Positions 37,520 through 46,359 of a DNA stretch of 64,000 nucleotides are shown piece by piece. The notes under the pieces are model-generated. The model had not been told where the DNA came from. It ran no database searches and was given only the letters and a program-made list of their open reading frames with translations. Position 1 is the first letter of the stretch; every line of letters begins with the position of its first letter. A program made the translations under genes and the position numbers. Source of the DNA: Yanshouia hominis (lineage in GTDB: Bacteria; Bacillota; Clostridia; Oscillospirales; Ruminococcaceae); contig JACRTB010000006.1 in assembly GCA_014385025.1 (NCBI GenBank), positions 62,001-126,000 on the forward strand, in the 5' to 3' direction.

Positions 37520-38713
37520 ATGAACCCGTTTCAAGCAGCCTTCGCCGAGGTCGGCGCGGCGGTGCCGCGCATCCTGCTGCCTCGTCCCGGCACCGACCTT
37601 CACCGTTTCTCGGTGATCGCCTGCGACCAATTTACCTCCGCGCCCAGATACTGGGAGGCCGTCGAGAATGTCGTGGGCGACGCGCCCTCGGCTCTGCGGC
37701 TGATGCTTCCTGAAATCCGGCTTTCGCAGGATAATGGCGAACAGATCGCGCGGATCAACCGCACGATGCGGCAGTACCTCAGCGACCGCACCCTTGTGGA
37801 GATCGGGGAGAGCCTGGTCTTTCTGCGGCGGCGGACTTCCACCGGAGTCCGGCGGGGGCTGCTCGTCGCCCTCGACCTTGAACAGTATGACTACCGCGCC
37901 GGAGCAAAGACGATGATCCGCGCGACCGAAGGGACGGTTGTCGATCGCCTGCCGCCGCGGGTTGAGATCCGGCGGGGGGCGCCGCTGGAGATGCCGCATG
38001 TCATGGTGCTGATCGACGACCGGGAAAACCGCCTGATGGATACCCTCGACGCGCGCCGCCGCTCGCTTGAGTGCCTCTATGATTTCAGCCTGATGCAGGG
38101 GGGCGGGCACCTGACCGGCTACCGGGTCGATGATCCCCGGCTGCTTCTCGAGGTCGCGGAGCAGCTTTCCGCCCTCCGGGAGCAGGGGGACGGCTTCCTC
38201 TATGCCATGGGGGACGGCAACCACTCCTTTGCCGCGGCCAAAGTCTGCTGGGAGGAGCTCAAGCCCACCCTCACCCCCGCCGAGCGGGAGCGGCATCCCG
38301 CGCGCTGGGCGCTGGCCGAGCTGGTCAGCCTGCACGATCCGGCGCTGGCCATCGAACCGATCCACCGGGTGCTCTGCGGGGTGGACCCGGCGGCCGTACA
38401 GCGGGAGATCGGCTTTGACGCCGCCTGTCCGCCCGACGCGCAGGTTTTGCAGCCGATGCTCGACCGCTGGCTGGCGGAGCATCCCGAAGCGGGCATCGAT
38501 TACGTCCATGGCGCGGAGGAATGCCGCCGCGCCGCTCAAGAGGCTCCCGACCGGCTGGCGGTCGTTTTCCCGCCCTTTGACCGCGGCTCCCTCTTCGAGG
38601 TGGTGCGGGAAAAGGGGGCGTTTGTCCGCAAGAGCTTCTCCCTCGGAGAAGGACGTGACAAACGCTACTATCTCGAGTGCCGCCGGATCAGCCCCGACGG
38701 TGGAGAAATTTGA
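37520..38713 (+). CDS. DUF1015 family protein
   Basis: A 397-residue cytoplasmic protein of a family commonly next to serA and serC in Clostridia; its function is unknown, although the genomic link suggests serine metabolism. The start MNPFQAAFAEVGAAVPRILL and the conserved MGDGNHSFAAAK (about residues 230-241) match. The longer opening to 37400 adds unrelated residues. Confidence 0.9.
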   Translation: MNPFQAAFAEVGAAVPRILLPRPGTDLHRFSVIACDQFTSAPRYWEAVENVVGDAPSALRLMLPEIRLSQDNGEQIARINRTMRQYLSDRTLVEIGESLVFLRRRTSTGVRRGLLVALDLEQYDYRAGAKTMIRATEGTVVDRLPPRVEIRRGAPLEMPHVMVLIDDRENRLMDTLDARRRSLECLYDFSLMQGGGHLTGYRVDDPRLLLEVAEQLSALREQGDGFLYAMGDGNHSFAAAKVCWEELKPTLTPAERERHPARWALAELVSLHDPALAIEPIHRVLCGVDPAAVQREIGFDAACPPDAQVLQPMLDRWLAEHPEAGIDYVHGAEECRRAAQEAPDRLAVVFPPFDRGSLFEVVREKGAFVRKSFSLGEGRDKRYYLECRRISPDGGEI

Positions 38714-38738
38714 CAGCCGCCGCCGGATCGGCTATGAT
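38710..38738 (+). promoter_or_regulatory. Sigma-A promoter overlapping the DUF1015 stop
   Basis: Perfect TTGACA (38710-38715), 17-nt spacer, TATGAT (38733-38738). The -35 box includes the TGA stop of DUF1015. It should drive the CNNM/CBS gene at 38798. Confidence 0.9.
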
Positions 38739-38797
38739 AAGAGAAATAGGAATGTTCGGCAATCCGTTTTGCCCTGTCAAATCGAAGGAGAGACAAC

Positions 38798-40081
38798 ATG
38801 AACCCTCCCGGTACCCCGGCGGCGTGGCCCTGGCTTGCCGCGCTGCCCTTCCTGCTATCCATCCTGCTCAATCTCGCCGAATCGGCCGCCGTCTATCTTG
38901 ACGACGGCGAGCTGCACCGACGCAAAAGCGCCGGAGAGCGCCGGGCGGTGACGGTCGCCGCGCTGCTTGAGCGCCACGACCGCACCGAGCTTGCGGTGCG
39001 GATCGTCTCGGCGGGCGGACTCGCCATTTCCGCTCCCGCGGCATGGCGGCTTGCCGCGCCGCTGGGCTCCCTGCCCGCGTGGGGCGCTCTCGCGGGCTGG
39101 AGCCTGCTCTATTTTTCGCTCGGGGTGGTCGCGCCCCGGCGTCTGGCCGGATATTTTCCCGATGTCTTCGCTTATTCGCTGGCCGGACTTCTGCGCCTCG
39201 CCTGTATTGCGGTTTCCCCGCTGCGCTGTCTGATCGGCGCTCTCTCGGGGCTGCCGGTGCGTCTGGCGGGAAGAAATCCCAACGAACCGCCCCATTCGGT
39301 GACCGAGGAGGAAATCCGGATGCTGGTCGATGAGGGGGAGGAGCGCGGCGCGATCGAAGAGAGCGAAAAGAAGATGATCAACAGCATCTTTGAATTCGAC
39401 GACCGCGACGTTTCGGAGGTCATGACCCACCGCACCGAGGTGGCGGCGGTGCCGGTCAACGCCACCCTCCGGGAGGTCGCCAAGGTGGCGATCGAAACGG
39501 GATATTCCCGCATTCCGGTTTACGAAGAGGACATCGATTCGATCTGCGGCATTGTCTACGCCAAGGATTTGATTGCCTATATCGACCGTCCCGGCGAGTT
39601 TAACCTCGCCTCGCGGATGCGTCAGCCGCTTTATGTGCCCGAGTCAAGCAGCTGTTCCGACGTGTTTTCGCTGCTGCAGCGGAAAAAGACCCAGCTTGCC
39701 GTCGTCGTTGATGAATACGGCGGCACCTATGGCATCGTCACGATGGAGGACCTGCTCGAAACGATTTTCGGGAATATTCAGGACGAATACGACCGCGAAA
39801 CGCCGGAGGCCGTCACTCTCGGAGAGGGAGTTTATCTGCTTGACGGCTCGATGGGAATTTCCGAGGCCGAGCAGCTGCTTGAAATCGAGATCCCCGAGGA
39901 TTCCGACGCGGACACCCTCGGCGGATTTGTCACCGAGCTGTTGGGCGGGGTGCCCAAGAGCATCCAGCCGCCGCCGGTCGTCTCCTTCGGCGGGGTCACC
40001 TTCACCGTGGTCCATGCCGACGAACGGCGGATCGATAAGATCCGCGCGGCCGTCGATCCGCGGCGGGACGGGGAAGAATAA
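38798..40081 (+). CDS. CNNM/CBS-domain transporter-like protein (HlyC/CorC type)
   Basis: A 427-residue protein. The N-terminal 160 residues contain hydrophobic segments that resemble a shortened CNNM/DUF21 membrane domain. Then comes the conserved VTEEEIRMLVDEGEERGAIE, two CBS domains (VMTHRTEVAAVPVNATLREV; VVDEYGGTYGIVTMEDLLE) and a C-terminal CorC/HlyC domain (LGGFVTELLGGVPK). Members act in magnesium or cobalt homeostasis. AAGGAGAG precedes the ATG. Confidence 0.93.
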   Translation: MNPPGTPAAWPWLAALPFLLSILLNLAESAAVYLDDGELHRRKSAGERRAVTVAALLERHDRTELAVRIVSAGGLAISAPAAWRLAAPLGSLPAWGALAGWSLLYFSLGVVAPRRLAGYFPDVFAYSLAGLLRLACIAVSPLRCLIGALSGLPVRLAGRNPNEPPHSVTEEEIRMLVDEGEERGAIEESEKKMINSIFEFDDRDVSEVMTHRTEVAAVPVNATLREVAKVAIETGYSRIPVYEEDIDSICGIVYAKDLIAYIDRPGEFNLASRMRQPLYVPESSSCSDVFSLLQRKKTQLAVVVDEYGGTYGIVTMEDLLETIFGNIQDEYDRETPEAVTLGEGVYLLDGSMGISEAEQLLEIEIPEDSDADTLGGFVTELLGGVPKSIQPPPVVSFGGVTFTVVHADERRIDKIRAAVDPRRDGEE

Positions 40082-40082
40082 G

Positions 40083-40120
40083 AAAAAACGGCGCGGCCTT
40101 CGGGCACGCGCCGCTTTTTT
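40083..40120 (+). terminator. Terminator after the CNNM/CBS gene
   Basis: CGGCGCG pairs with CGCGCCG around an 11-base loop, flanked by six A and six T, so it may work in both directions. Confidence 0.9.
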
Positions 40121-40171
40121 GGGCGGAAAGGGCGTAAAAATGCGATTTTTTACAAAAAATTCAGTTTTCTT

Positions 40172-40200
40172 TTGACAGTGCCGGACACTCGTACTATAAT
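40172..40200 (+). promoter_or_regulatory. Consensus sigma-A promoter of ilvE
   Basis: Perfect TTGACA (40172-40177), 17-nt spacer, perfect TATAAT (40195-40200), 45 nt before the ATG; one of the strongest promoters in the window. Confidence 0.97.
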
Positions 40201-40245
40201 AAAAGGCATCAAAACCAGATGGAATTTGGAAAGGGGATATCCTGT

Positions 40246-41271
40246 ATGGAGAAAAAGAACATCGACTGGTCGAATTTAGGATTTGCTTATATGCAGACCG
40301 ATAAGCGGTATGTTTCGGTTTACAGGGACGGTCAGTGGGATGAGGGCAGGCTCACCGAGGATGCGACGGTGACGATCAACGAGTCGGCGGGCGTGCTGCA
40401 ATATGCCCAGACCTGCTTTGAAGGACTCAAGGCCTATACCACCGAGGACGGGCATATCGTCTGCTTCCGCCCCGACCTCAACGCCGAGCGGATGATGAAC
40501 ACCTGCAAACGCCTGATGATGCCGGTTTTCCCGAAGGAGCGGTTCCTTGACGCGGTGGAGCAGGTGGTTCGCGCGAACGCCGCCTATGTGCCGCCCTATG
40601 GCTCGGGGGCGACCCTCTATATCCGTCCCTACCTCTTCGGCTCCGGCCCGGTCATCGGCGTCGCTCCCGCTCCTGAATACACCTTCCGGCTCTTCTGCAC
40701 CCCGGTCGGCCCCTATTTCAAGGGCGGCGCCAAGCCGATCAAGCTCTGTGTCAGCGATTACGACCGCGCGGCTCCGCACGGCACCGGCCACATCAAGGCG
40801 GGGCTCAACTACGCGATGAGCCTCTATGCCGGCTATGAGGCGCATGACCGCGGCTTCAATGAGAATCTCTACCTCGACGCGGCGACCCGCACCAAGGTTG
40901 AGGAAACCGGCGGCGCGAATTTCCTCTTTGTTACCAAGGACGGCAAGGTTGTCACCCCCAAGTCGCCCTCGATTCTGCCCTCGATCACCCGCCGTTCGCT
41001 CATGGTGGTGGCCCGCGACATCCTCGGCCTCGAGTGCGAGGAACGCGAGGTTTATTTCTCGGAACTCAAGGACTTTGTCGAGTGCGGCCTCTGCGGCACC
41101 GCGGCGGTCATTTCTCCGGTCGGCCTGATCGACGACCACGGCACCGAGATCCGTTTCCCCTCGGGCATGGAGAAGATGGGCCCGGTCATCCAGAAGCTCT
41201 ACGATACCCTCACCGGCATCCAGATGGGACGCATCGAGGGGCCGAAGGGCTGGGTGCACACCATCCTGTAA
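40246..41271 (+). CDS. ilvE: Branched-chain amino acid aminotransferase
   Basis: A 341-residue fold-type IV PLP enzyme making valine, leucine and isoleucine. It contains YAQTCFEGLKAY, the PLP lysine region HIKAGLNYAMSL, NLYLDAATRTKVEETGG and ECGLCGTAAVISPVG. The ATG at 40246 is preferred to 40219 because AAAGGGG precedes it and the family begins near it. It is followed by a terminator, so it is monocistronic. Confidence 0.95.
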   Translation: MEKKNIDWSNLGFAYMQTDKRYVSVYRDGQWDEGRLTEDATVTINESAGVLQYAQTCFEGLKAYTTEDGHIVCFRPDLNAERMMNTCKRLMMPVFPKERFLDAVEQVVRANAAYVPPYGSGATLYIRPYLFGSGPVIGVAPAPEYTFRLFCTPVGPYFKGGAKPIKLCVSDYDRAAPHGTGHIKAGLNYAMSLYAGYEAHDRGFNENLYLDAATRTKVEETGGANFLFVTKDGKVVTPKSPSILPSITRRSLMVVARDILGLECEEREVYFSELKDFVECGLCGTAAVISPVGLIDDHGTEIRFPSGMEKMGPVIQKLYDTLTGIQMGRIEGPKGWVHTIL

Positions 41272-41286
41272 AAAATCCGCGGCAGC

Positions 41287-41326
41287 AATGGGCCGGACGG
41301 GGAAATTCCCGTCCGGCCCATTTTGA
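41287..41326 (+). terminator. Terminator of ilvE
   Basis: A perfect 15-bp stem (41287-41301 with 41308-41322) and a GAAATT loop, followed by TTTTG. It begins 15 nt after the ilvE stop. Confidence 0.93.
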
Positions 41327-41344
41327 AGGGAAAGGAAAAAAACG

Positions 41345-42043
41345 ATGGAGTTCAACGAGATGGTCCATGCGACAATCGCCGCGCGCTTTCACGTCCGGCT
41401 GACCGGGGCGTTCGGGGAACGGGGGCGGATGGCTTTCCTCCATGCGACCCGCTGCTATGCCGAACAGCGCGGCCGCCGGATGGCCCAGCGGGCGATCCGC
41501 GACGGGGTGGAGGTTCTCGATTGGGGGGCCTACCTGCGGTACGGCGAGTGGGAGAACACCGGTGACGCCAAGCGCCTCGGCTGTGCCAATCAAAAGGAGG
41601 TGCTTTCCCTCTCTCCCGATTACGTCATCCGGATTACCTCCTGCCCCTGGCATGCGCGGTTTGCCGAGCTGGGGCTTACACAGGCGGGACGGGACTACTG
41701 CCGGGACCTCGACAGGTCGATCGCCCGCGGCTTCAACCCCGATCTCGTCTTCGAGCTGAAATGCACCCTCCATGACGGCCCCTGCTGTGTGCAGGCGATG
41801 CGCGGGGCTGATTTCGCACCGGGGCAGGATCATCCGTCCCGCAATCCCGGCGCTCTGCGCGGCTTTGAGTACCACTGCGGACATTCCTATTGGACCTACC
41901 GGCGGATTGCCGGGGCGGTCTTCGGCGCCGAAGGGAGACAGGCGGCTGAACAGGTGCTGTCCGACCTCGCGGAATACTGCGGAAAGGAGACGGCCGAACG
42001 CCTGCTGCGCTTCCGGGAGGTTGATTTTAACCTCTGCGATTAA
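41345..42043 (+). CDS. L-2-amino-thiazoline-4-carboxylic-acid hydrolase-like protein
   Basis: A 232-residue protein that resembles the ATC-hydrolase family: MVHATIAARFHVRLTGAFGE, a middle ITSCPWHARFAELGL, and near the C-terminus FEYHCGHSYWTYRRI with conserved Cys and His. Members are mostly uncharacterised; ATC hydrolysis to cysteine in Pseudomonas is the known activity. It follows ilvE after a terminator, with AAGGGAAAGGA as its site. Confidence 0.75.
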   Translation: MEFNEMVHATIAARFHVRLTGAFGERGRMAFLHATRCYAEQRGRRMAQRAIRDGVEVLDWGAYLRYGEWENTGDAKRLGCANQKEVLSLSPDYVIRITSCPWHARFAELGLTQAGRDYCRDLDRSIARGFNPDLVFELKCTLHDGPCCVQAMRGADFAPGQDHPSRNPGALRGFEYHCGHSYWTYRRIAGAVFGAEGRQAAEQVLSDLAEYCGKETAERLLRFREVDFNLCD

Positions 42044-42051
42044 GCCATGCC

Positions 42052-42118
42052 CCCCGGTTAGGCCGGGGACTTGTGTAAGCCCCGGAAGGGCTTCATACCG
42101 GCAAGCCTCTCAAGAGGC
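42052..42118 (+). repeat. Three consecutive hairpins between convergent genes
   Basis: CCCCGG(42052)/CCGGGG, AAGCCC(42077)/GGGCTT and GCCTCT(42105)/AGAGGC form three neighbouring stems. The first resembles subterminal hairpins of IS200/IS605-type elements, but no transposase is present. It may simply be the 3' end of the ATC-hydrolase-like transcript. Confidence 0.5.
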
Positions 42119-42189
42119 GCTGAATCATCCGCCTCCTGCGTCACTTGCACGACGGCCCGTAAACAGGCGATTCCTGTTCCAACGGCGGC

Positions 42190-42223
42190 AAAAAGGGCGT
42201 TCTCCGTCGGAGAACGCCCTTTT
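42190..42223 (-). terminator. Terminator of the rplJ-rplL operon
   Basis: A 15-bp stem of AAAAGGGCGTTCTCC with its complement around a three-base loop; on the minus strand it is followed by TTTTT. It lies 21 nt after rplL. Confidence 0.95.
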
Positions 42224-42243
42224 CCATTGCAATGAAGCGAAGC

Positions 42244-42621
42244 TTACTTGATCTCGACCTTGGCGCCGGCCTCGGTGAACTGAGCGGCAAGCGCGTCGGC
42301 GTCGGCCTTCGAAACACCGGTCTTGAGGGGCTTGGGAGCGTTGTCGACCAGCTCCTTGGACTCCTTGAGGCCCAGGCCGCAAACTTCCTTGACGAGCTTG
42401 ATAACGCCCATCTTGGCGGAACCGGCCTCGACGAGGATGACGTCGAACTCGGTCTTCTCCTCAGCAGCGGCAGCCGCGGGAGCAGCACCGCCGGCCATCA
42501 TAACGGGGGCGGCGGCGGAAACGCCGAACTCCTCCTCGATCGCCTTGACGAGCTCGTTGAGCTCGAGAACGGTCAGGGTCTTGATTTCTTCTACAAACTT
42601 CGTGATCTTCTCAGAAGCCAT
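42244..42621 (-). CDS. rplL: 50S ribosomal protein L7/L12
   Basis: Stalk protein that recruits translational GTPases. The 125-residue product has an N-terminal dimerisation segment ([20 protein letters not shown]), an Ala-rich hinge and the C-terminal domain ([27 protein letters not shown]). GGAGGT precedes the ATG. Confidence 0.98.
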   Translation of the reverse strand: MASEKITKFVEEIKTLTVLELNELVKAIEEEFGVSAAAPVMMAGGAAPAAAAAEEKTEFDVILVEAGSAKMGVIKLVKEVCGLGLKESKELVDNAPKPLKTGVSKADADALAAQFTEAGAKVEIK

Positions 42622-42669
42622 GACAGTTACCTCCTGTTATTTCATAATGTTCAGATTGTGTTGCCGGGC

Positions 42670-43227
42670 TTATTCGGCGGGAGCGGCTTCGGGAGCGGCC
42701 TCGGGAGCAGCCTCCTCGGCGGGAGCGGCTTCGCCCTGCTTCTCCGCGATCGCGTTGATCGCGCAGGCGAGGCCTCTGAGGTTGCCGGTAAGGGCGGAAA
42801 GCAGCATCGAGAGCAGCCCTTCCCTGCTGGGCAGGCTTCCGAGCTCCTTGACCTTGGCCGCGTCGATGACGCCGCCGTCAACAAAGCCGGCCTTGACGGT
42901 AAACTTGCCCTTGGAGCCGTCGGCGTACTTGGTCAGGATCTTCGCGGCGGCAACCGGGTCGCTCTCGCTGACCGCGAGGGCGCTGGTCCCCGACAGATGA
43001 TCCTTCAGGTCGTGGAAGCCGACCTGATCGGCGGCGCGCTCGAGCAGAGTGTTCTTTACGACAAAGTAATGAACGCCCGCTTCGCGCAGCTCACGGCGGA
43101 GCTTGGTGTCGTCGGCGACGGTAATCCCCTTGTAATCAACGAGGACACCCGCGGTCGAGTGCTGCAGCTTCGCGGCGAGGTCTGCGACGACCGCCTGCTT
43201 CTGTGCTAAAATCTTTTCACTGGGCAT
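42670..43227 (-). CDS. rplJ: 50S ribosomal protein L10
   Basis: Anchors L7/L12 to the ribosome. The 185-residue product starts MPSEKILAQKQAVVADLAAK, contains YKGITVADDTKLRRELREAG, and ends in an alanine/glutamate/proline repeat (EEAAPEAAPEAAPAE) longer than usual. GGAGGT precedes the ATG, and its leader carries an L10 attenuator. Confidence 0.97.
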   Translation of the reverse strand: MPSEKILAQKQAVVADLAAKLQHSTAGVLVDYKGITVADDTKLRRELREAGVHYFVVKNTLLERAADQVGFHDLKDHLSGTSALAVSESDPVAAAKILTKYADGSKGKFTVKAGFVDGGVIDAAKVKELGSLPSREGLLSMLLSALTGNLRGLACAINAIAEKQGEAAPAEEAAPEAAPEAAPAE

Positions 43228-43280
43228 CTGGATTCACCTCCTGCAATGGGTTCGTGTATCCAATCCAAAACAAAAGCAGC

Positions 43281-43410
43281 AAAAAGCCCTTTTCCACGAA
43301 AGACGCGGAAAAGGGCGGTTCAAAGCGATTTTCATCCTTTGTGCTCTTTCCTCGGCAGGCGGGAATCCCCATTACGCCAGCGGCACCTGCTGTCTTTGGA
43401 TCGTGACAAC
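43281..43410 (-). ncRNA. Ribosomal L10 leader with attenuator
   Basis: Minus-strand leader of rplJ. The segment at 43350-43394 reads ACAGCAGGTGC...GCCTGCCGAGG, the pattern of the L10-binding kink-turn region. It is followed by a terminator (43281-43316): CGCCCTTTTCCGCG with its complement and TTTTT. L10 (or L10-L12) binding is known to cause termination in this leader class. Confidence 0.88.
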
Positions 43411-43416
43411 AGAGCT

Positions 43417-43445
43417 ACTATAGCATAACGCGGGGAGCTTGTCAA
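43417..43445 (-). promoter_or_regulatory. Sigma-A promoter of rplJ-rplL
   Basis: Minus-strand TTGACA (43440-43445), 17-nt spacer, TATAGT (43417-43422), just upstream of the L10 leader. Confidence 0.94.
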
Positions 43446-43483
43446 GAAAAAATTCGCATATTGATGCCGCATCGAAGCCGTTT

Positions 43484-44038
43484 TCAGTCTCCGCCGCGCC
43501 GGGAAAGGACCGCCTCGAGCACCGGCAGCAGCCGCCGGGCGGCGGCTGCCGCGCAGAAGCCCAGCAGCGCCCCGGCGAAGACGTCGAGCGGGTAGTGCAT
43601 CATCAGGTAAATTCGGGAAAAACCGATGAGCGCGGCGAGCGGCAGGGCGAAGCAAAAGAGGCGCCGGTGCCCCGCGAGCCCGACCGAGCAGGCGGCGGCA
43701 AAGGCATGCAGCGTGTGGCCCGAGGGAAAGGAGAACGCCTCCCGGGAAGGCGGAATCAGCAGCAGGATCGACGGATCGGCCGCATAGGGGCGCGGTCTTG
43801 CAATCAGGTTTTTGAGCAGTCCGTTGCCAAACAGCAGGCCGAGCGCCATCGCCAGCAGGACGGCGGCCCCCGTGCGGCGGGTGGCCGGGCGGAGCAGAAG
43901 AACGGCGGCGAGCAGCAGCCAGATCAGGCCGAGGTCCCCGAGCCGGGTGATGAAAACCATGATCCGGTCGAGAAGAGGGGAAGAAAAAAGCCCGTGAATC
44001 CGAAAAAGCAGGGCGGAATCAAAGGCGGCAAGGCTCAT
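43484..44038 (-). CDS. PAP2-family membrane phosphatase
   Basis: A 184-residue membrane protein of the phosphatidic-acid/undecaprenyl-pyrophosphate phosphatase superfamily. The three motifs are visible: LKNLIARPRPY, FPSGHTLHAF and SRIYLMMHYPLDV. It overlaps rsuA by four bases (ATGA). The substrate is probably a lipid phosphate. Confidence 0.92.
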   Translation of the reverse strand: MSLAAFDSALLFRIHGLFSSPLLDRIMVFITRLGDLGLIWLLLAAVLLLRPATRRTGAAVLLAMALGLLFGNGLLKNLIARPRPYAADPSILLLIPPSREAFSFPSGHTLHAFAAACSVGLAGHRRLFCFALPLAALIGFSRIYLMMHYPLDVFAGALLGFCAAAAARRLLPVLEAVLSRRGGD

Positions 44039-44775
44039 GGTATCTCCTCCGGTTCCGGATTTTGGAGGGCAAAGAGGGCGCGCAGCTCACCGTCGGTCAG
44101 CTCGCGGCAGCCGCCCTCCGGCAGGGAGGGGTCCAGCGCCAGTCCGCCGATCCGCACACGGCGCAGGGCGGTCACCTTTGCGCCGTTCTGGTCGAACATC
44201 CGCCGCACCTGATGATAGATGCCCTCATAAATGGTGACCCGGGCGCGCAGCGCCGAGAGCGGCTCGAGCAGAGCCGGGGAGGAACGCTCGCCGCCGCCGA
44301 GATAGACGCCCTTCGCAAACTCCCCGACCAGCGCCGGGGTCAGAACCGGCGCGTCGAGGGTGACCTCGTAGACCTTCGGCAGATGCTTTCTCGGAGCCAC
44401 CAGCCGGTGGGCAAAATCGCCGTCGTCGGTCAGAATCAGCATCCCGGTCGAGTATTTGTCCAGCCGTCCGGCGGGGAAAAGCCCGCGGCGGAAAAGCGGT
44501 GCGGGAACCAGCCCCAGCACCGTCGGGCTGCGAGGGTCGTCGGTGGAGGAAACGACCCCGAGCGGCTTGTTCATCAGCAGATAGAGATGCTCCCGGTAGA
44601 GGAGCGGCCTGCCGTCGAGCAGCACCCGCTGCACTCCGGGATCGGCCTTGCGGCTTCCGCTTTTGACGGTTTCCCCGTCAACGGTGACCGCTCCCGAAGA
44701 GAGCTTCCGCTTGGCGTCGCTTCTTGAAAGCCCCGCCGCATTGCTCAAAAGCTTGTCAAGCCGGATCTCCGCCAT
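44035..44775 (-). CDS. rsuA: 16S rRNA pseudouridine synthase, RsuA family
   Basis: A 246-residue enzyme. An S4 RNA-binding domain (residues 1-48: RLDKLLSNAAGLSRSDAKRK) is followed by the catalytic domain with GRLDKYSTGMLILTDDG containing the catalytic Asp. MNKPLGVVSSTDDPRSPTV fits the RsuA/RluB/E/F group. GAGGGATAC precedes the ATG. Coupled to the PAP2 gene. Confidence 0.9.
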   Translation of the reverse strand: MAEIRLDKLLSNAAGLSRSDAKRKLSSGAVTVDGETVKSGSRKADPGVQRVLLDGRPLLYREHLYLLMNKPLGVVSSTDDPRSPTVLGLVPAPLFRRGLFPAGRLDKYSTGMLILTDDGDFAHRLVAPRKHLPKVYEVTLDAPVLTPALVGEFAKGVYLGGGERSSPALLEPLSALRARVTIYEGIYHQVRRMFDQNGAKVTALRRVRIGGLALDPSLPEGGCRELTDGELRALFALQNPEPEEIP

Positions 44776-44793
44776 CCGTATCCCTCCGTTTTT

Positions 44794-45318
44794 TTATTGT
44801 GGCTGCCCGCCGCCTCGCGGCGCGGCCGGCAACAGCGTTTCCACATCCTTCACTTTGCCCAGGGCAGCGCCCTGCGGCAACAGGAAAAGGATGCCTCCGC
44901 GGTTAATTTCAATGCTGGAAATCTCCATCTCCTTTACGTCGGGAGCCGGCCCGCTGTTTACGTCCACGTAATGCGGCGCGCTTTCTTTCAATGAAAATCG
45001 GATGACAATTTCCTCCGGTTCATACGCCGCCGAAACCGCGCCGAACTTTTCCGGGAACAGCGCAATCAGAGCGCCGGTGAAGCTTTGTGCCTCGTCGGAA
45101 TCCATTGCCGCTGACACCCAACCGCCGCCGGTTTGATACGAAACCGACGCCGCGCCGAGCAGAATGTCGGGCAGGGGCTCCACACGTGAGGGAGTATCCG
45201 GCAAAACGGAACTCTCCTTCCGGCTGATTGCCGCCTGCGGTTCCCCGCGTGGGGACGCGGCATCACAGCCAGCCAGAAGCAGTATGCAAGCCAGCAGGAG
45301 CGCCAACGCCTTTCTCAT
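44794..45318 (-). CDS. Lipoprotein of unknown function
   Basis: A 174-residue protein with a signal peptide ending in the lipobox LLLAGC, so it should be lipid-anchored. The rest is rich in Ala, Pro and acidic residues, with PDILLGAASVSYQTGGGW and FSLKESAPHYVDVNSGPAP. No family recognised. Confidence 0.7.
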   Translation of the reverse strand: MRKALALLLACILLLAGCDAASPRGEPQAAISRKESSVLPDTPSRVEPLPDILLGAASVSYQTGGGWVSAAMDSDEAQSFTGALIALFPEKFGAVSAAYEPEEIVIRFSLKESAPHYVDVNSGPAPDVKEMEISSIEINRGGILFLLPQGAALGKVKDVETLLPAAPRGGGQPQ

Positions 45319-45399
45319 CGGTAAGCATCCCCTTTCCGTGAATCGGGCGGTTCCCGCACACCGCTCTTATCGGTGGAAGAATCGCGCGGCCCCGTCAGC

Positions 45400-46227
45400 C
45401 TATCTGGATTCCCCGTCCCTGCCGGCGGAAAGGACGAGCGAGAGGGAGCAGGCCGCCGCGTAGAGGGAAACGGCGGAGATCACCGCGAGGCGGGGCAGAG
45501 CGGGACCCATTCCGGCGTCGCCGAGCACCGCCGCCGCCGCGAGCTGGCCCGCCGCGAGCGGGAAGCCGAACAGAGCGGTGAGGAAGCCGCGCGTCACGCA
45601 GGCGCGGCGGCTCAAAGGGATATTCGCCACACAGCGGGTGTGCGCGAGCAGGAACAGGGTGGCGCTGACCAAAAAGAGGACCTCAAGCGTCTGATCCGAG
45701 GCGGTGGAAACCTGCCGGAATCCGAAGAAGCGGTCCACCATATTCAGCGTCTGCCAGAGCACCGGAATCAGGGCCAGCATCCCCTGAATGCCCGAACGGG
45801 CGGCGCCACTGAGCAGCACGATGGCAAGGCAGAGAAAAACGCCGCCCGAGGCAATGCCCAGAAGATGCTCCAGAAGCTGAAGCAGCCGGGGCATCTGGTT
45901 GATGAGCCGGGCGTCCGGACTGATCGCAAGCACCCGCAAAAGGCCGGAAACGCTGTCCGCCAGCAGCACCGCGCCGAGCAGCGCCGCCGTGCACTCGAGC
46001 CAGCGGTTCCCCTTGAGAAAGGCGGAGCTTTCGTCCTGTTCCCGCCAGCCGAACCAAAGCAGCCCCGCCCCCGAGAGGATCAGCACCGCCGCAAAGGCCC
46101 ATGCGAGCGGAGCGCCGCCCAGATAAAAGCCGGTTTCGAGATCGACAAACAGCACCTTGAGAAGAGCGCGCAGAAGGACCGCCGCCCCCGTGCCGGCAAG
46201 AAAAATCTTGAGACTCTTTCGATACAT
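45400..46227 (-). CDS. Membrane protein of unknown function
   Basis: A 275-residue protein with about eight hydrophobic segments, starting MYRKSLKIFLAGTGAAVLLR. The start at 46227 follows GGAAAGG; an extension to 46338 crosses its promoter. No family recognised. It is transcribed away from spoIID. Confidence 0.7.
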   Translation of the reverse strand: MYRKSLKIFLAGTGAAVLLRALLKVLFVDLETGFYLGGAPLAWAFAAVLILSGAGLLWFGWREQDESSAFLKGNRWLECTAALLGAVLLADSVSGLLRVLAISPDARLINQMPRLLQLLEHLLGIASGGVFLCLAIVLLSGAARSGIQGMLALIPVLWQTLNMVDRFFGFRQVSTASDQTLEVLFLVSATLFLLAHTRCVANIPLSRRACVTRGFLTALFGFPLAAGQLAAAAVLGDAGMGPALPRLAVISAVSLYAAACSLSLVLSAGRDGESR

Positions 46228-46266
46228 CTTTTCCGAACCTTTCCGACAGCCGGTGCGGATGGACAA

Positions 46267-46294
46267 CATATTCCATTGCCTGTCCGCATAGTCT
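46267..46294 (+). promoter_or_regulatory. Possible sigma-E promoter upstream of spoIID
   Basis: ATATT (46268-46272), then 14 nt, then CATAGTCT (46287-46294), which resembles the SigE pattern of ATA-type -35 and CATA-N3-T -10. spoIID is a sigma-E gene in Bacillus. The match is modest. Confidence 0.4.
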
Positions 46295-46309
46295 GATAAT
46301 ACGGATCTT

Positions 46310-46338
46310 ATCTTACCCGATTCCAGGGGCAAAGTCAA
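46310..46338 (-). promoter_or_regulatory. Sigma-A promoter of the membrane protein gene
   Basis: Minus-strand TTGACT (46333-46338), 17-nt spacer, TAAGAT (46310-46315). It lies in the divergent region beside the spoIID promoter candidate. Confidence 0.75.
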
Positions 46339-46359
46339 TCATGGAAGGGAGCAACCGAT

